Positions 42,379-53,182 of a stretch of DNA of 64,000 nt are shown piece after piece. Under the pieces are notes generated by a model. It had not been told where the DNA came from. It saw only the letters and a program-made list of their open reading frames with translations, and did not search any database. Positions within the stretch are counted from its first letter, which is position 1; each line of letters begins with the position of its first letter. A program made the translations under genes and the position numbers. The DNA is from Entophlyctis helioformis (taxonomy: Eukaryota > Chytridiomycota > Chytridiomycetes > Chytridiales > Chytriomycetaceae). The DNA is taken from assembly GCA_025526915.1 (NCBI GenBank), contig JAHLKH010000032.1:1-64000 (forward strand), written 5' to 3'.

Positions 42379-44191
42379 TCAATTAAGCCACGTCTTGATG
42401 TTGAAGCGCTCAAACGCCTGCTTCTCCAACGCAGCGCGGTGGTTGGGATGCGCAATGTCAATCAGAGCCTTGGCACGCTGGATCAGGTTCTTGCCAAACA
42501 GGAACGCAGCACCGTACTCGGTGATGACGTAGTGCACGTGCGGTCTCGTGGTGATGACGCCAGCGCCTTCCTTGAGCACGGGCACAATGCGCGACGATCC
42601 GTCCTTGGCCGTCGACGGCAGGCAAATGATGGGCAGGCCGCCTTGAGAGAGCGCGGCCCCGCGCTCAAAGTCGACCTGGCCGCCAACACCCGAGACCATG
42701 CGCTTGCCGATCGAGTCGGCACACACCTGGCCCGTCAGGTCAACCTCGATGGCCGAGTTGATGGCCGTGACGGCAGGGTTGCTGCCGATAAAGTGCACGT
42801 CGTTGGTGACCGATGCGTCCATGAAGGACACTGACGGGTTGTCGTCCACAAAGTCGTACAGACGCTTGGATCCCTGCAGAGGCGGGGGGCAAGGCATGCA
42901 TTCAGATATGCTGTCGTCCGGACCATCTCAGACCAAGAACGGCGCAGATCGTGCAGCGGCTTACCATAACAAAGGACGTCAGGATCTTGCCGGGAAGGAA
43001 GCGCTTGTGCAGGTTGGTCACGACGCCAGACTCGATAAGGTCAATGACACCCTCGGCAAACATCTCGGTATGAATGCCCAGGTTCTTGTGGTGCTTGAGC
43101 TCCGTCAGCACGGCATCGGGAATCGATCCTGCAATTCGCGTTCACGTCGATCGCACGCGAGTGAGTCCAAGCCCATGACAAGTCCATGGCAAGCCAGTCA
43201 TTGCGCGGCAACGTACCAATGCCCATCTGGAGCGTCGCTCCGTCCTTGACCATGCTCGCAATCGTCTTGCCAATAGCCGTCTCAACGGCAGTCGGCTTGC
43301 CCGGCGCCACAACGGGCAGCTTCTCATCCACCTCGACGACATAGTCAAACGCCGAGTAGTGCACCGACGAGAACCCGTGCGTGCGCGGCATGTTGGGATT
43401 GATCTGCGCAATGAGAACCTTGGCCGCCTGGGCAGCAGGCAGCGCGACCGAGACTTCGACACCAAGCGAGCAGAATCCGTGGCGATCGGGCGGCGAGACG
43501 TTGAGGAGCGCAACGTCCGGCGAGAGGATGCCGCTGCGAAGCAGCAGTGGCGCCTCTTGCAGGAAGACGGGGACGTAGCTGCCAGCGCCGGCGTCCACGT
43601 TCTTGCGCGACTTGGCACCGACAAAGAGGTGGTTCGTGAAGAAGGACGATGCCAGCGCAGGGTCCTCGCATCTGGCATCGGTGGCTGTTGGTCAGGACAC
43701 ACGGCGTGGATGCGGCCAGAGCGGATGGATGCGACTTACGGGTTGGCCTTTTCGAGATGCAGGTGCACCAGCTCGACGTTGCGCAGCTCGTCCTTGCGCT
43801 TGGCGAGTGCTGTGCGGTGCGATTCACGGCCGTGACAGACAATGAGTCACCGATCCCGACACGAGCGAATGGCAGCGAGCAAGACAGAGGCACAGACAGC
43901 AGCAAACACACCGTCCAAGAGGGTCAGCGGAGTGGCGGCCACCGAGTGCACGTAGACCCGGTCGCCGGACTTGATGCTGCTGACAGCTTCTTCGGGCGTG
44001 CTGCAGACGACGGGCTGGGCATCCCGCTTGCCGAGGTAGAACTTGGGGTCGAGCGTCACTAAGGGACGGGACAGGTACGATCGGGCATGTGCCGAGGACG
44101 CAGCAGGCGACAGCGCCGCTCGAGTTGCGGCGAGCGACGCTCTTGCTGCTGCTGCCGATGTTGCTGCTCTTGCCGAGGCGATGGCGTGCAT
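42379..44191 (-). CDS. ACH1: Mitochondrial acetyl-CoA hydrolase / CoA-transferase (ACH1)
   Basis: Exons 44191-43912, 43809-43740, 43671-43217, 43128-42965 and 42873-42379 give 487 residues. The Ala/Arg/Ser-rich N-terminus (MHAIASARAATSAAAARASL) is a typical mitochondrial presequence. Family landmarks are SIKSGDRVYVHSVAATPLTL, VEVSVALPAAQAAKVLIAQI with NPNMPRTHGFSSVHYSAFDY, NLGIHTEMFAEGVIDLIESG, and GGQVDFERGAALSQGG. HVHYVITEYGAAFLFGK ends the catalytic C-terminal domain, where the Glu of the related EYG motif in this CoA-transferase family I forms the glutamyl-CoA intermediate. In fungi the enzyme moves CoA between succinyl-CoA, propionyl-CoA and acetate and hydrolyses acetyl-CoA in mitochondria. 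The start is set by the presequence; the frame is open a little further upstream. Confidence 0.93.
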
Positions 44192-44451
44192 TGTGCTGGT
44201 GCTGGCGGGACGGAGATGCGAGGATGCGAGGATGCAGTCAAGGCGGGCCGGAGCGGCCAGACGCGCTTTAAGAGCTCCCGAGGTGGCGCTGACCAACAAT
44301 GATTCATCGACAGTTCATTTTGAGACGGGCCAGAGCAGACGGTCGCTGGCACGCAGACGCACGGAGCAGCGGTGCACGCCTGCGCGTCGGCATGGGGCAC
44401 GGGCAGTAAGAAAGGGAAGAGAAAGGGAGGGCGGCGGCGGGCCGATCGCGG

Positions 44452-45618
44452 TCAGTATCTCCCGTACTCCTGTGGCGGAGGTGCGCCAGCGTAATCCGAC
44501 GGCCCGCCTGCCACAGCATACGGCGCGTACAGCTCGCCCTGCTGCTGCATGCTCATGGGCATGGACGGATCCGGGTACTGGCTGCCCGCGCCAGGCATCG
44601 GCGCTTGGTAGTACTGCCCAGCCATGGGCTGGACAGGCTGCGGATATTGCTGGTAGTACTCGAGCGGCTGCTGTTGCTGGTTGTAGTACGCGGGGTGGCC
44701 GCCAGCCGAGGCCTGCGCCATGGGCACGGCATGCGCTCCCAGCGGATCGATGCTGCCGGCATCCGAGCCGCCGTACAGGCTCGCAGGAACATGCGCGCCA
44801 CGCGGGATGCTGCCGTGATTGCTTGTGGGCGGGACTGGCATCGGGCGGCCCTGGCGGAACACATTGCTCGATCGCGGCCCGCCGTTCGTGGCCGCATACG
44901 CCATCTGCGAGCTGCTCATCTCCTGCTGGCCCGCACCGCTGCTTCCCGTCTGCTGCCGCAGCATGTCTGTTTGAGCGCCAGCACCGCCGCCTGAACGTTG
45001 GTTGCCGTCTCCGCGGCCCGATGACGAGGCGAGGCCGGCAGCGAGCGCACCGGATGTCCACGATCGGCTCTGGCTCCACTTGCGGAAGACGTAGACGCCC
45101 ATGCCGGCAAGCACAACGGCCGCACCGCAGGCAGCAAGCGCAACAATCGATGTCGAGGAGAGGCCGCCTGTGCTTGAATTCGATTGTGCGCCAGTCCCGC
45201 CTGCCGTGGGCGAAATGTCAATCGACCCTGTGCCTCCGTTGGTTGTGAGCGACGATGTTGGCCGTGCCGTCGATGTTTGGGCAATGGGCCTCGCGGCAAT
45301 GTTGGGTGCCACCGATGGGCTCGGCGCGACCGTTGATGGAGCAGCGGGCAGTGGGGAAGCGGATGCAGGAGGGACCACAACCACCGCAGAGGGCGACGCT
45401 GCAGGAGGAAGTGTGACGGCCGGGATGGTCACAGGCAGGGGCGCTGCGATCGTTGTTGGCGGAACGACGACGACGACCGGCGAAGGGTTGGCACCAGTGT
45501 CGTTCGTTGCTGCTTGGCGACGGTGCACAAACCGCTGTGCGTCAACGACACCGACCGAATGCGACGCAGCAAGAGCGCCTATTGCGAGCACGACGGCGGG
45601 GCCAACAGAGAGCTTCAT
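44452..45618 (-). CDS. Single-pass surface protein, signal peptide plus Pro/Ser/Thr-rich ectodomain
   Basis: Intronless, 388 residues. The start ATG 45618 is chosen because it opens a clear signal peptide (MKLSVGPAVVLAIGALAASH). The ectodomain (about residues 30-170) is Pro/Ala/Val/Thr/Ser-rich without Cys. The single membrane segment is TSIVALAACGAAVVLAGMGV, then YVFRKW as a basic stop-transfer. The cytosolic tail (about 180 residues) is Gly/Ser-rich, then Gln/Pro/Tyr-rich with repeated YY and QQQ (PLEYYQQYPQPVQPM). The plan matches fungal wall-stress sensors of the Mid2/WSC/SKG6 type, though no Cys-rich WSC domain is present, so this is analogy of architecture. The frame continues upstream for 74 codons without a better start. 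Confidence 0.7.
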   Translation of the reverse strand: MKLSVGPAVVLAIGALAASHSVGVVDAQRFVHRRQAATNDTGANPSPVVVVVPPTTIAAPLPVTIPAVTLPPAASPSAVVVVPPASASPLPAAPSTVAPSPSVAPNIAARPIAQTSTARPTSSLTTNGGTGSIDISPTAGGTGAQSNSSTGGLSSTSIVALAACGAAVVLAGMGVYVFRKWSQSRSWTSGALAAGLASSSGRGDGNQRSGGGAGAQTDMLRQQTGSSGAGQQEMSSSQMAYAATNGGPRSSNVFRQGRPMPVPPTSNHGSIPRGAHVPASLYGGSDAGSIDPLGAHAVPMAQASAGGHPAYYNQQQQPLEYYQQYPQPVQPMAGQYYQAPMPGAGSQYPDPSMPMSMQQQGELYAPYAVAGGPSDYAGAPPPQEYGRY

Positions 45619-45861
45619 CAAAGGCGACTGTGAATGTGTGTACTGTGCTTGGTGCGTGGTGGTTCCGTGCTTGATCTCTCGGCTGCTTGATCGCTTGTAG
45701 GTTGCAGCCAAAGCAGCCCTGATTATTGCGGCCAGTGTCGTTGGCCGTCCCTTCCACGCATTATAAGAAGGGCATGGATGCACAGACGCCACATTGCGGA
45801 CGCGTGCGGCGTCAACAAATGAACGCATCCATGATGGCAAAGTGCATGGATGTCCCGAGCT

Positions 45862-46787
45862 TCATTCGACAGATAACGAGGCGGCCGTCGACACGGACAT
45901 CAGCCCACGCTCAACGAGGCTGCGCACACGGTCCAGGAAGCCCTTGGCCTGGATCTCGTTGACGCCAAGGATGATGTGCGACTCGAGCGAGTGGATGAGC
46001 TTCTCAATCCGTGTCGATGTCGTGAACCGTGTCTTGAGCGGCCGACTCAGATCCACCAGACTGCAGCCAGGCCCATCCGTCGGGTTAGCAAGCAGTCGGC
46101 ACACAGACATCCTGCAGTCATACACGTACTGCGAGTGTGTCCGGTACATCTTGACCAGATCCGCAATCTGCGCAAACAGCGCTGGCGGCAACGTGGCCGA
46201 CGGCTCAATGGACTTGAGACACGCAAATGGGATGCGATACTCGTTCATCGAGTTCCACTCATTCGACACGGTTATGAACTGGAACCGCGAGATGAGCACT
46301 GGCGTGCGGGTGTCATACGGGCTGACAATGACGCCAACAAAGGGCTCGACGCCATCTTGCCGCCGGAAGAGCGCCTGGTAGTTGGCTTGGTTCTCAATGT
46401 CGCGGATAGATGGGTTGGGCTCGAATGTCGGATGCGAGTGGTACCATCCGACAACATCCAGCCCTTGTGCATTGAAACACTCGCGGGCTTGCATCTCCGA
46501 GACTGGATCCATCTCGCACTGTGCATCTGGATGTCAGGCCACACCGCACATACTGTCCATCCACAGGCAATGCACTTTGCGAGGGCAGTGAAACCGCACC
46601 TGGACACCCGTGCTGATCGAGTTGCACGGAAACACTTGCAAAATGGACAGCTCCCTTGTGGCTGCGTTGAATGTCCCGCCGAGCAGTCCGATAATCTCCG
46701 TATGCGCCAAATGCGCATGAAAGTCCATGACAACCTGCGAGCACAGACCAGTATTAGCTCCTGCCGTCTCCAACGCCAAGCAGCCTC

Positions 46788-46832
<45 letters not shown>

Positions 46833-49514
46833 AGTACCAGCGTGTTGGAGTGGACCTTGACCCGCAACGCCGTGCTGTCACTGTCCTCGTACTTGCGCAA
46901 CGGAATAAGCTTGAATGGATCGTACTTGCCCATGACGTCCGTGACGGCACGATCCACGCGTTTGGGCCGCTTGACATTGAGCTTGTCCAGCTCCTCGTCT
47001 GCAAAGTATTTTGCATTCTTTTGCATAAGCTTGCGTCGCTCTTCCTCGACAGGATCCACGTGCTCAATCGTCGTGCCTTCCATCTCCCACACCCTGACGA
47101 TCGAGCCCATCGAGTAAGCCTCCCTGTGCACACGCAATCACACCACAGTCACGGCACATGAGCATCAAGGTGCACATACCATTCGCCATTGGCTGCCCGC
47201 ACTCGCCGCCGTCGCTTCTGACCCAGAGCATCGCCAGAGCCCCCTCTGCTGCCTTCGTACACGGCCCCAATACCAGCCCCAAGGTCGTCATCCTCGCTGT
47301 CATCGGCAGCCGGCTTCCGCTTCTTGGACGACGAATTCCGAGGAGCGGCAAGCATCGCCGGCGACCCAGATCCGCCCCGCGCTGCTCGAGCCGCAGCAGC
47401 CTTGGCGCCACGCTTGACTGCGCCAACATTGATCGCGCCAATCATGTCAAGGAACGTGTGCACGCGGCTGATGGCATTGACGTCGCCCTCGCCCTTGAGA
47501 CCAGGCCGGATGCGCGATTTGCTCACATGCGCCGGCTTCATCTTGTGCCACAGGTTGATAATGTTGTTGCGGATCTTGGTGTATCGCTCAGGAGTTTTGT
47601 TGGCGCGTTTCGCCGAATATGCCGTGAGGAACCACTCGGGACAAAACTCCATCTCGAACGGCTTGATGACAGCCATGTCAATCGAAAAGTCTTCGTGCGG
47701 CTCATTCGAGTCCTGGTGAAGCCCTTCTTCGTCTCCGCCGTCGTGACTGCAGCTGCTTTTATGTGATTCGGTGCTGCTGACGGCCTTTTGCTCTGTTTGT
47801 ACATTGACGCTGTGGCCTGATTCAGCCTCTTGCTTGCATTCGTGGCTGCTGGGTATGTGTGCGTCTTGCTGTTGAGCCTGCGTTTGCGGCTGTTGCGATG
47901 GTAGTTGGGCCTGTTGTGGCTGTTGAGGCTGTTGTGGCTGCTTCTCTAGAGTCATTCTAAGTTTCAGAGAAACACGCCCATGCAACTCTGGCTTGTGCTG
48001 CTCGGATTCGAGCTTGAGGATGGGCTCTGTCTTGGGTCGAGATGTCGATCCAAGCGAGTGGGTATCTTGAGGCGTGGAGTCGAGGGAGGGCCGAGACTGC
48101 GGCTTAGTTTCAGCGTCAAGCAGCGGCGTGACATGCGATGGCAGGATCGTCTTGCCACCGGTCGCTGCAATTCGCCGCTTGGCGTGATCGCCGTGATCGG
48201 TACCGTCGTCGTGATCGTCACCATAGTCGTCATCATCGTCTTGGTCTGAATAGTCGTCTGCCGCCATGCCGCCGTCATCATCATCCGCTGATTCCAAGCT
48301 CTCGGCGTCGCTTGCTCTAGTCTGTTCATGCGGCGCTGCAGCAGCAGATCCGTCTCCAGATATTGCAGATGCAGACCCAGACGAAAGCACGGCCGAGCTG
48401 TTTCCTTCATCCTCATCGCCTGCTTGCTGCATAAATGCCGTTCGAAGCGCTGCAGCACCATTCAGGAAATCGTCGTCGCTGTCGTCGGTGATGTCAATGT
48501 CAATGTCTTCATCGACATCCGCATGTTTCTGAACGCGCGGAGGCAGTGCGACTGCTGGGACGTCTGGTGGTGCAGCGATTCCAAGGCTTGTGCGCGGCGC
48601 TTCCGATGCTGGTGCGCCGGGGATCGGCACGCCTTGAAGCAGCAGGTGCCGTGCGTGGTTGACGGCTTGCTTCGCTGTCCTCGTCCCAACCTGGGCTGCA
48701 ATCGCTTTCCATTCGCCCCATCCGTATTGTGCAATGCCAGCCAGCAGCGCAGCGTCCTCCTTGTCTGACCATCGCGACCGCGATCCCTGGCTGCTGGCTG
48801 GCACTCTTATCGCTGGCTTGGCAGCAGATGCAGCCGATCCTGGCGAGTCCATCGGACAGATTAGCATCAATGCCATGCGTCTGAGGCACTGGGCCGGACG
48901 CGATCGGCCCCACCACGGCGGGCCACTCACGAACCTGGCTTCTTGGGTTGTATGGCTTTGGGCCGCTTGGACTGCGCCGTGTGTGCCGAGACAGACGTGG
49001 CGGTATAGGATGCTGCAATGGCTTCGTTGATATCCAGGGCGTGATCGCTGCCCATGCCGGCCATATGCTGAAGACCAGCCTCGGACACCATGCCCGTTGG
49101 ATGGCCAAAGTAATGCGCTTCTTCGGCCAGCATGCTCTCAATCAGCGCTCGCGACTGCGGGTCCATCTCTGTTTCTTGGAGGGCCGTCTATGCAGGCATC
49201 GCCACCATCCAGGCCGGCTGGTCAGTCTGCGTCTGCTTTTGTGTCTGCCATCCCATCCATCCATCCATTCCATAGGCCGTCTGTTGGCCGTCTGTTGGCC
49301 GTCCATCCGTGGCAGGCGAGATGCATGCAAGGCTTGCCTGCTGAAGGTCCGTGTCGAGCCACGACGGCTCTGGATACGCAAAGCCTGCCGCATCGTCGGC
49401 CGACGCGTGCTGTGGCTGCCGTGCATCCGCTTCTGCCGTGTGTGCTGTCGCAGATGCTGCTGCAGACTCCTCGTGGGCATCAACGTCGCTGCCGTCAATG
49501 TCGATGTCGTCCAT
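45862..49514 (-). CDS. MYSM1: MYSM1-like histone H2A deubiquitinase (SANT, SWIRM, JAMM/MPN)
   Basis: Exons 49514-49338, 49166-48935, 48839-47180, 47123-46838, 46734-46600 and 46518-45862 give about 1,048 residues; starting at ATG 49166 (MDPQSRALIESMLAEEAHYF, conserved in MYSM1) would give 989. The Myb/SANT domain is RWSDKEDAALLAGIAQYGWG, then EWKAIAAQVGTRTAKQAVNH. A long acidic, Gln-rich linker follows. The SWIRM domain is FEMEFCPEWFLTAYSAKRAN to AISRVHTFLDMIGAINVGAV. The MPN domain starts VVMDFHAHLAHTEIIGLLGG with the catalytic Glu, then GWYHSHPTFEPNPSIRDIEN, a complete JAMM motif (HxHPx7SxxD). The family removes ubiquitin from histone H2A K119 in animals. Intron 1 would be GC-AG. Divergent from the gene at 49552. 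The intron between exons 4 and 5 carries a (CT)n tract. Confidence 0.88.
46789..46830. repeat. (CT)n microsatellite in a MYSM1-like intron
   Basis: About 20 TC dinucleotides directly beside the 5' splice site region (46837) of the intron between exons 4 and 5; on the coding strand it reads as a (GA)n tract just after the donor. Confidence 0.9.
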
Positions 49515-49551
49515 TCGCCTTGTTTGTTGGCGGCTTCGCTGCCAACTTGCA

Positions 49552-50763
49552 ATGATTGCAGATCAGCAGGCGTGGCAGGCCGTGCTCGAGACGCTGCGGC
49601 CGAGAGGTGCGGCCCATGCAGGCGGTGCGCCGGCCGGTGCGACAGACGCAGTACACGTAGCAGAGGCTGGTACTGCTGCGCTTCAGGAACTGCGGCTCAG
49701 CTGCCTGTCGAGCAGATGGCTGCGGTGCGTGCCAGGTACGCAGGCATGCGGCGGCAACTTGCACAGCTGCGTCTCAGCTTGCTCAGCCATCCAGCCGTTG
49801 AACGCCAAAGGGTTCGTCATGCCGCCTGCAGCCTGCCATGCTGGCACCTCTGCCCATGCTGACAACGTGCTGACAACGTGCTGACATGTGTGCTGGAATG
49901 CACGGCGTGTACAGGAGATCCTGATCCTGGAGCAGAACATTGCAGCCAAACAGGCAGCGAGACGGGCACTTGACACGTTTGCAGCCAAGTGGGCACCGCA
50001 GCTTGCGCTGCTCGAGTCTCGCAATGTCCAGATCCTGCACGACTCGTCGCTGATCGATCCAGTCGCGCAGGAAGAGGTCAATGTGGCGCGGGCGTCGAGA
50101 CAGGCCTTGGATCTGGCCGACTTTGACGCCGGGCTGAGCGCGTTTGCTGGGTCTGATGTGCTTGAGCGCAATGGGCCGACTGGCGCCGAGCACGCAGCAG
50201 CAGTATCAGCAGCTAGAGAAGGGGCGGGATGGGATCCAATGCAGGTGGATGGCTCTGCGCCGAACTCTGACAGAGCTGTGGCAATCGGAACGGCTGCATC
50301 GCACACGCATCCGAAAGACGACAACGAGGACAACGAGGACAACGAGGATGGCGAAGATGGCGAAGATGGGGATGGGAGCAGCCTGAGCAGTGGTAGCGGG
50401 AGCAGCGGGAGCGACGAAGTGGGTACTCCAGGCGTGCATGTCATTGAGGACGACGACGTGGTTGTGGTGTCCATGACTGGACCGGTGTCGGGATCTGGCA
50501 GTGTGCAGCCGCCAAACGGAGACACAGACACGACGATCGCAGTTGGAGATGCCGCCAGTGCCGTGCCTCTGAATGATGGCGACGGACAGCAGCAGCCGAA
50601 CGGAGATGCAGCACAGCAATCCACCACGGCCACCGCCAACATCAACAGCTCCAGCAGTGCCGTGAATGCCGCCACTAGTCGCGAAGGGCACAGCGAGAAC
50701 GACGACGAGGACAGCGACGACGACGAGGATCTCGGCCTTGGTGCTTCCTATGATCTCATGTGA
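49552..50763 (+). CDS. Unrecognised helical protein with acidic Ser/Asp-rich C-terminus
   Basis: Exons 49552-49606, 49687-49811 and 49915-50763 give a clean 342-residue frame. The first half is helical and charged (LPVEQMAAVRARYAGMRRQL, then ILILEQNIAAKQAARRALDT, WAPQLALLESRNVQILHDSS), typical of a short coiled coil. The second half is disordered and acidic (NEDNEDNEDGEDGEDGDGSS) and ends DEDLGLGASYDLM. No family could be named. The start codon lies 37 bp from the most distal possible MYSM1-like start on the other strand, and the stop is 37 bp before the next gene. The donor of intron 2 is GTTCGT, a form also used elsewhere in this window. Confidence 0.6.
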
Positions 50764-50800
50764 CGTTGCCATAAACCGTGCGGTTACCTTCGCATTGATC

Positions 50801-53100
50801 ATGTTCTCAATTGCACGACGTTCAGCGATCCGGCAGCGACCCGCACACCGCCGCTGCTTGCCGTGCGCCATGCCCGCACAACTGCGGCATCAAGACTGTC
50901 GCCGCACAGAGCAGCGCCAGAAGCAGCGGACGACTCGCATGCCTCACACGCCTCCGCACCGATTCAGGCCGCACCTTCCCATTCCCGGCCGCTGAGCCAT
51001 GCCGATGCTCCGGCTGAAGAAAAAAGCGCAGCGCCGATCGCATTCCCAACAGAAACGACCCCGACACCAAGCGACCATGCCGCCGCTGCCTCTGCAGCCC
51101 ACGCCTCTTCTCGCAGCCAGAAAAAGCCCAAGAAGAGTGCACCAGCAGCACCAGCACCAGCATCCGCTTCGGCTTCGGCGCCAGAGCCGTGGCTGTCCGA
51201 CACCTTGAGCCCCGCCGAGGCATTCGAAAAGTACCCGATTCTGTCGCAGTTTGCACCACGAACAGACCACTCCGAGCAAGTCGCTTTCCAGTCGGCTCTC
51301 GCGGCACTCAGCCGCAGCTCCGAGTCAACCATGGCGCTGCCCATTCCAACATACCTGCTGCTGCTCATGTCGCCGCATCTGGGCATTCTGTCCGAAGACC
51401 AGCTATGGAAGGCATACACCGGGTTCGCGATCGCTGCTGCAGAGCGGTTCAAGATCCAGCGTGTGCATCTCGACTATGCCCTCCAGCACCTCATGCAGCC
51501 GTTTGCCATCGGCGCCGTGCCAGACGTCAAGGGCCTGCTCAGTGGCGACCTTGCACCGCTGGGCGTGATCCCGCCGTCCGTGCTGTCCAAGCTCGAGATG
51601 ATTCTGGAGGACTACCAGGTGCTTGGGTTCACGCTGTCGCCTGCTGCTCGGTCGGCACAGCTTGTTGCTGCTCTGTACAGGAATGACATGGACCGCGTGC
51701 ACCAGATCTACGAAGAAGCACACACCTACAAGCTGGCCAAGAAGCAAAAGCGCGCAGCTTCAGTAGAAGCACCGGCCAGTCTCGAGCACGAGGCTGACGA
51801 CAGCTTGGGAGAGCAGCAGGCACCCCCTCCTGCCGACACCCCTTCCGCAGTGCCACGAGAGGACAGAGGCTTGACTCTCAACGGATACAATGCGGCCATT
51901 GCAGCGCAGGTCCGCGCCGTGTACACGGCATCCATCTCAAGTATTCCATCTTCCATTGCCAACATCAGCCAGCCGCCATCATCCAACCCTGCAGCCCACG
52001 GCAGCACAGACGCATCATCCGCTGACGAAGGCCAGTTCCGTATTACCATCGACCCTAAGAAGGCACCGGTTGCCAAAAGCAGCGCATGGAGGATCATGAC
52101 GGACGTGCGCGACGCCAAGCTGGAGCCCTCGCGCGGCACATTCGAAATGTGGCTTTACCTGTTTGGCCGACTGCTCGAGCCGACCGCAGTCAAGAAAGTT
52201 GTGCTGAAGCTCAGATCCCAGCATGTTGCTATGCGGCAGGAGACCCTGCATGCGGCACTGGATGCTGTTGCAGAGGCGCGCATGCCGGAGCCCATGTTCA
52301 AGCTGCTTGTCGACTTGTTCATCAAGAAGAGCCGGTTCGATGTTGACCGGTGAGGTTTCTGCTCCGCTCATGCTTGTTCCTCTGAATGCAGCACTCACAT
52401 GGGTTGCAATATGCACAGACAACTGCTGATCACATCGGCCAAGTACTGGATTGGCCGCAAAAACTACAACGAGGCATGGGCCGTCGTCTCGCGGTTCGGC
52501 AAGAAGATCAAACACGACCATCAATCGGCGTCTCTCCTTGCGCTTGCCGGACTGTTGCAGCATCCAGAAAATGCCTTTGAAACGGCCAAGACCCTCGGCG
52601 CGGACCTGGAGCAAACGTTGGCACGAGGAAATCGGTTCATGTCGCCCAAGACGTGGGAGATGCTGATACAGTCGTATGGTCTGTACGCTCCGGCAGCCAA
52701 GGGCCATGTATGTGCTGTCAAGGCGTACCACACACTATACGACAAGCTCGTGCCTGCTTGGCGAAAGCAGCGTGTGTATGGGCTCAGCGGCGAGTCTGGT
52801 CCGTATATACTGGAAACAGCCACTGCGCGCTCGGTCGCGTATGCATGTGGTCGGCAGATGGACGTGGATACGACCATGACGTTGTTTGAGCGGGTTTTTA
52901 GCGACCAGCAGAGTGTTGCGGGTATGGAAAGCCGCGTGGACGGTCGGGCTGACGACCTGATTCAAGAGTTCATGTCTGGCTGGCTTGATGCAGATGGGTC
53001 TGTGGATGATCTGCGGACACATGTGCTGGCCATCCGCAAGATCGAGGCTGATCTTCTCGTGCCAAAAGCGGCAGAAGCCACCTCTGGCACGGTGCAGTAA
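50801..53100 (+). CDS. Mitochondrial PPR-like protein
   Basis: Exons 50801-50862, 50910-52349 and 52419-53100 give 727 residues. Exon 1 encodes an Arg-rich presequence (MFSIARRSAIRQRPAHRRC). A 47-nt intron restores the frame to a Pro/Ala/Ser-rich linker. From about residue 110 the protein is all-helical with degenerate pentatricopeptide-type pairs: IPTYLLLLMSPHLGILSEDQ, RIMTDVRDAKLEPSRGTFEM, LRSQHVAMRQETLHAALDAV, SAKYWIGRKNYNEAWAVVSR, RFMSPKTWEMLIQSYGLYAP and ARSVAYACGRQMDVDTTMTL. PPR proteins bind organellar RNA and support mitochondrial translation or RNA processing; the specific role is unknown. It ends 83 bp from the convergent SAP18 gene. Confidence 0.7.
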
Positions 53101-53182
53101 AGCACACTTTGTTCAGTATCCATCCCCATTCTTCATTCCACTCACTTCGTCAACAACACGCGAGGCTGACGGCCAATGCTGC

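Noticed and set aside
45619..45840. 74-residue upstream extension of the single-pass surface protein
   Set aside because: The extension would hide a clear signal peptide that begins at ATG 45618, and it covers the probable promoter.
50801..50930. Frameshift at the start of the PPR-like gene
   Set aside because: A 47-nt intron (50863-50909) joins the Arg-rich presequence to the main frame in phase.
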